Shown here: one piece after another, positions 4,003 to 5,718 of the stretch
How the letters are laid out: every line of letters starts with the position of its first letter
Position numbering within the stretch: the first letter of the stretch is position 1
Assembly (NCBI GenBank): GCA_000438195.1
Contig: FR903073.1
Location: forward strand, 1-5,718
Direction: 5' to 3'
Length of the DNA stretch: 5,718 nucleotides
Origin: Mycoplasma sp. CAG:776
GTDB taxonomy: Bacteria; Bacillota_I; Bacilli_A; RF39; UBA660
Notes under the pieces: generated by a model
What the model was told of the DNA's origin: nothing
What the model saw: the letters and a program-made list of their open reading frames with translations, nothing else
The model's database searches: none
Program-made: the position numbers and the translations under genes

Positions 4003-5397
4003 ATGAATGAGCAAGAAAACTTACAAACAGAAGAACAAGTAAAAAAAGAGAAAAAAGGAAGAAAAGGGAAAATCATTCTTCTTCTAATTTGTATTGCCTT
4101 AGCAATTGGAATTGGTTTATATGTTGGTATAGAAAAACTAAATTCTAATCCTAAGAGTATTTATAAAAGAGCAATTACAAATACTTATAAATTATTAGAT
4201 AATTGTTTAAAAGATAATTTGAATACTTCTTTTAGTTTAGATTATTTAGAAGAAGCTTTTGTTCTTGACACAACTTTTAAATTAAACACAAATATCAAAG
4301 AATTCCAAGATTTAAATAATTATGAAATGAATTTATTATTAGGAATAGATAACCCAAATCAAGCTTTCCATCTTAGTACTGGATTAAGTCAAGGAAAAAA
4401 TCAAATAATAAATGTGTTATTATCTTTTTTAGATAATCATGCTTATTTACAAAGCAAAGAGTTATATGATAAAGCACTAGATTTAGGCTCAGTTGATATC
4501 GATTTTAATTTAAGTAATTTCAAAACAAATGATCAGATCATGGTAGACTATGATAATTTACATACAATTTTTTCTTCAATGAAAAAAATTCTAATATCTT
4601 CTTTAGATGAAGAAAAAATGAGTATTACCAAAGAAAATATAAATATAGATAGTGAGATTATAAAAAGTCAAAAAGTTACTTACTTATTAGATGACGAAAA
4701 TATGGAAAGAACGATAAACTATATTAAAAATGAAATCATAAAAAATGATGAATTATTGGAATCTTTGTCTAATGTTATGGGAGTAACAATCGAAGAAATA
4801 AAAGATAACTTAAAAGAAGAAATAAAATTAAATAATTATGAAGAAATAAAAATAAATTTATATACCAAAGGAAATAAAATTATTGCTGGAAACATCGAGA
4901 CTAAAGAAGAGGCAATAATTCGCTTTACTAATCTAGATAGTGAAATAAAAATTTTTATAGGAAATGATGATACCAATATTGAAATTAGCTATCAAGATGA
5001 ATTTTTAGAATTAGTATTTAGTGAATATGGAGAAATTATTTCTTCAATAAAATTAAAAGCAGAAAAAGAAGAAAAACTATTAGAAATAAATTCCCCAAAG
5101 AATAATGCTATAGAAAGAGTAACCATCCAAATAAATAATATCAAAGACAAAGAAACAGAATGGGAAGCAGATTTTAAAATGAACTATGAAATAGAATCAT
5201 CTAATGAAAATAATAACATAGAATGTGAAGGTTCTTTTAAACTTAGTAAAAGTGAAATAATGATAGGAGAATTTGAAAGTGTAGATATAAAAGAATTAAC
5301 AGAAGAAGAACAAGAAAAAATAAAGGATAATTTAACTAAAATTTTAGAAAAATTAGGTATTAATGATACCTCTAATATTATAAGCCCTAAACTATAG
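4003..5397 (+). CDS. Membrane-anchored extracellular protein of unknown function
   Basis: I do not recognise this 464-residue protein. I start at the ATG at 4003 because AAAGGTG (3987-3993) forms a ribosome site about nine bases upstream; the in-frame GTG at 3991 would overlap that site. Residues 1-23 are polar and rich in Glu, Gln, Lys and Arg. Residues 24-42 are one hydrophobic segment (ILLLICIALAIGIGLYVGI), uncleaved in appearance, so by the positive-inside rule the rest lies outside the cell. The ectodomain starts with a helix-like SIYKRAITNTYKLLDNCL stretch (52-69), then alternates short beta-like strands with acidic helices, rich in Asn, Ile, Lys and Glu; alternating patterns such as KINLYTKGNKIIAGNIET suggest beta-sheet ligand-binding or scaffold folds. 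The acidic C-terminus (about 424-450) is helical. Cys30 is inside the hydrophobic segment and lacks a clean lipobox. It follows the amidase on the same strand, so a shared envelope function is possible. Length, single frame and ribosome site make it a real gene. Confidence 0.85.
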   Translation: MNEQENLQTEEQVKKEKKGRKGKIILLLICIALAIGIGLYVGIEKLNSNPKSIYKRAITNTYKLLDNCLKDNLNTSFSLDYLEEAFVLDTTFKLNTNIKEFQDLNNYEMNLLLGIDNPNQAFHLSTGLSQGKNQIINVLLSFLDNHAYLQSKELYDKALDLGSVDIDFNLSNFKTNDQIMVDYDNLHTIFSSMKKILISSLDEEKMSITKENINIDSEIIKSQKVTYLLDDENMERTINYIKNEIIKNDELLESLSNVMGVTIEEIKDNLKEEIKLNNYEEIKINLYTKGNKIIAGNIETKEEAIIRFTNLDSEIKIFIGNDDTNIEISYQDEFLELVFSEYGEIISSIKLKAEKEEKLLEINSPKNNAIERVTIQINNIKDKETEWEADFKMNYEIESSNENNNIECEGSFKLSKSEIMIGEFESVDIKELTEEEQEKIKDNLTKILEKLGINDTSNIISPKL

Positions 5398-5410
5398 GGT
5401 TTATTTTTTT
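5382..5410 (+). terminator. Strong intrinsic terminator after the membrane-protein gene
   Basis: AAGCCCTA (5382-5389) pairs with TAGGGTTT (5395-5402) around a five-base AACTA loop, with one G-T wobble, followed by ATTTTTTT (5403-5410) and, after CTC, seven more T residues. The TAG stop codon (5395-5397) forms part of the stem. It closes the amidase/membrane-protein unit. Confidence 0.9.
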
Positions 5411-5419
5411 CTCTTTTTT

Positions 5420-5428
5420 TGATATGAT
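5420..5428 (+). promoter_or_regulatory. Candidate extended -10 promoter of dgt
   Basis: TGATATGAT fits the extended -10 form, directly after the second T-tract of the terminator. It is only 15 bases before the ATG, so the transcript would begin at about the AGGAGG site. No -35 match is clear in the T-rich terminator tail. Confidence 0.4.
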
Positions 5429-5443
5429 TAAAAAGGAGGATAT

Positions 5444-5718
5444 ATGAAAGAAGAAATTTATGCTAAAATGAATAATCATAATCAAAACTTAAGCGAATAT
5501 GCATGCCCAGATAATGAGGCAATTTATTTAGAAGAAAATAAGAAAGATATTAGAACCCCTTTTTTTAGAGATATTGACCGCATTATTTATTCTTTAGCAT
5601 TTATTCGTTATCAAGATAAAACCCAAGTATTTTCTAAGATATATCATGATCATGTCTCTAAAAGAATGATTCATGTTCAATTTGTAAGTAAGATAGCTAG
5701 AACGATCGGAAGAGCATT
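5444..5718 (+). CDS. dgt: dGTP triphosphohydrolase-like HD-domain protein, N-terminal part
   Basis: This is the start of a gene cut by the window end: 91 codons plus two bases. AGGAGG (5434-5439) is four bases before the ATG, a strong ribosome site that fixes the start. Residues 36-64 (IRTPFFRDIDRIIYSLAFIRYQDKTQVFS) match the conserved N-terminal block of dGTPase-type enzymes, usually SRTPFQRDRDRILHSKAFRRLKHKTQVF. HDH-VSKRMIHVQFVSKIARTIGRA (68-91) matches the block holding the first metal-binding His of the HD domain (His77); the HD pair itself lies beyond the window. Family members hydrolyse dNTPs, classically dGTP to deoxyguanosine and triphosphate, in the cytoplasm, affecting nucleotide pools. 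In many Firmicutes this gene stands just before dnaG and rpoD, so those may follow here (inference). Exact nucleotide specificity cannot be told from this part. Confidence 0.92.
   Translation, partial: MKEEIYAKMNNHNQNLSEYACPDNEAIYLEENKKDIRTPFFRDIDRIIYSLAFIRYQDKTQVFSKIYHDHVSKRMIHVQFVSKIARTIGRA

Noticed and set aside
1..5718. CRISPR array, tRNA or rRNA genes, insertion sequence
   Set aside because: No regularly spaced repeats, cloverleaf with TTCRANY-like T-loop, rRNA motif or transposase frame is seen on either strand.

Overview
The window comes from a strongly AT-rich, low-GC Gram-positive bacterium that uses the standard bacterial code: recO ends on TGA and tryptophan is always TGG, which argues against Mycoplasma. 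Codon use, strong AGGAGG-type ribosome sites, U-rich intrinsic terminators and the style of the surface protein suggest an uncultured gut Bacilli/Mollicutes-related lineage (RF39-like or Erysipelotrichales-like). That placement is inference.

Layout. (1) Bases 1-945 hold the C-terminal part of a secreted or cell-surface protein. Its tail resembles the DUF6273/C-type-lectin-like domains common in gut Bacilli, and an intrinsic terminator closes it. (2) Bases 1004-1723 hold recO, a recombination mediator with an intact four-cysteine zinc site. (3) Bases 1724-2116 carry no large gene but are dense with signals. On the minus strand is a 26-residue membrane peptide with a perfect AGGAGG site, its own promoter and a leader of roughly 95 nt. 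On the plus strand is a convergent RNA of about 65 nt with a TTGCTA-17-TATAAT promoter and an intrinsic terminator overlapping the end of the peptide gene. The two RNAs start with almost the same ~26 bases (an inverted repeat in the DNA), share a GC-rich complementary patch, and the peptide gene is preceded by a six-codon leader ORF whose stop abuts its start. I read this as a type I toxin-antitoxin-like locus; it is the most interesting part of the window. (4) Bases 2117-3943 encode an exported amidase-signature enzyme with an N-terminal signal peptide and a C-terminal membrane anchor. (5) Bases 4003-5397 encode an unrecognised membrane-anchored extracellular protein, closed by a strong terminator. 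(6) From 5444 to the window end lies the start of an HD-domain dGTP triphosphohydrolase-like gene (dgt).

How the parts fit. recO and dgt are DNA-metabolism genes. In many Firmicutes such genes lie near dnaG and rpoD, so the toxin-like locus, the amidase and the unknown membrane protein look like accessory or lineage-specific genes between housekeeping genes (inference). The amidase and the unknown protein are on the same strand, 59 bases apart, with no clear terminator between them, and both would act on the outer face of the membrane, so a shared envelope role is possible. The -10-like boxes lie unusually close to the start codons of recO, amidase and dgt, which suggests very short mRNA leaders.
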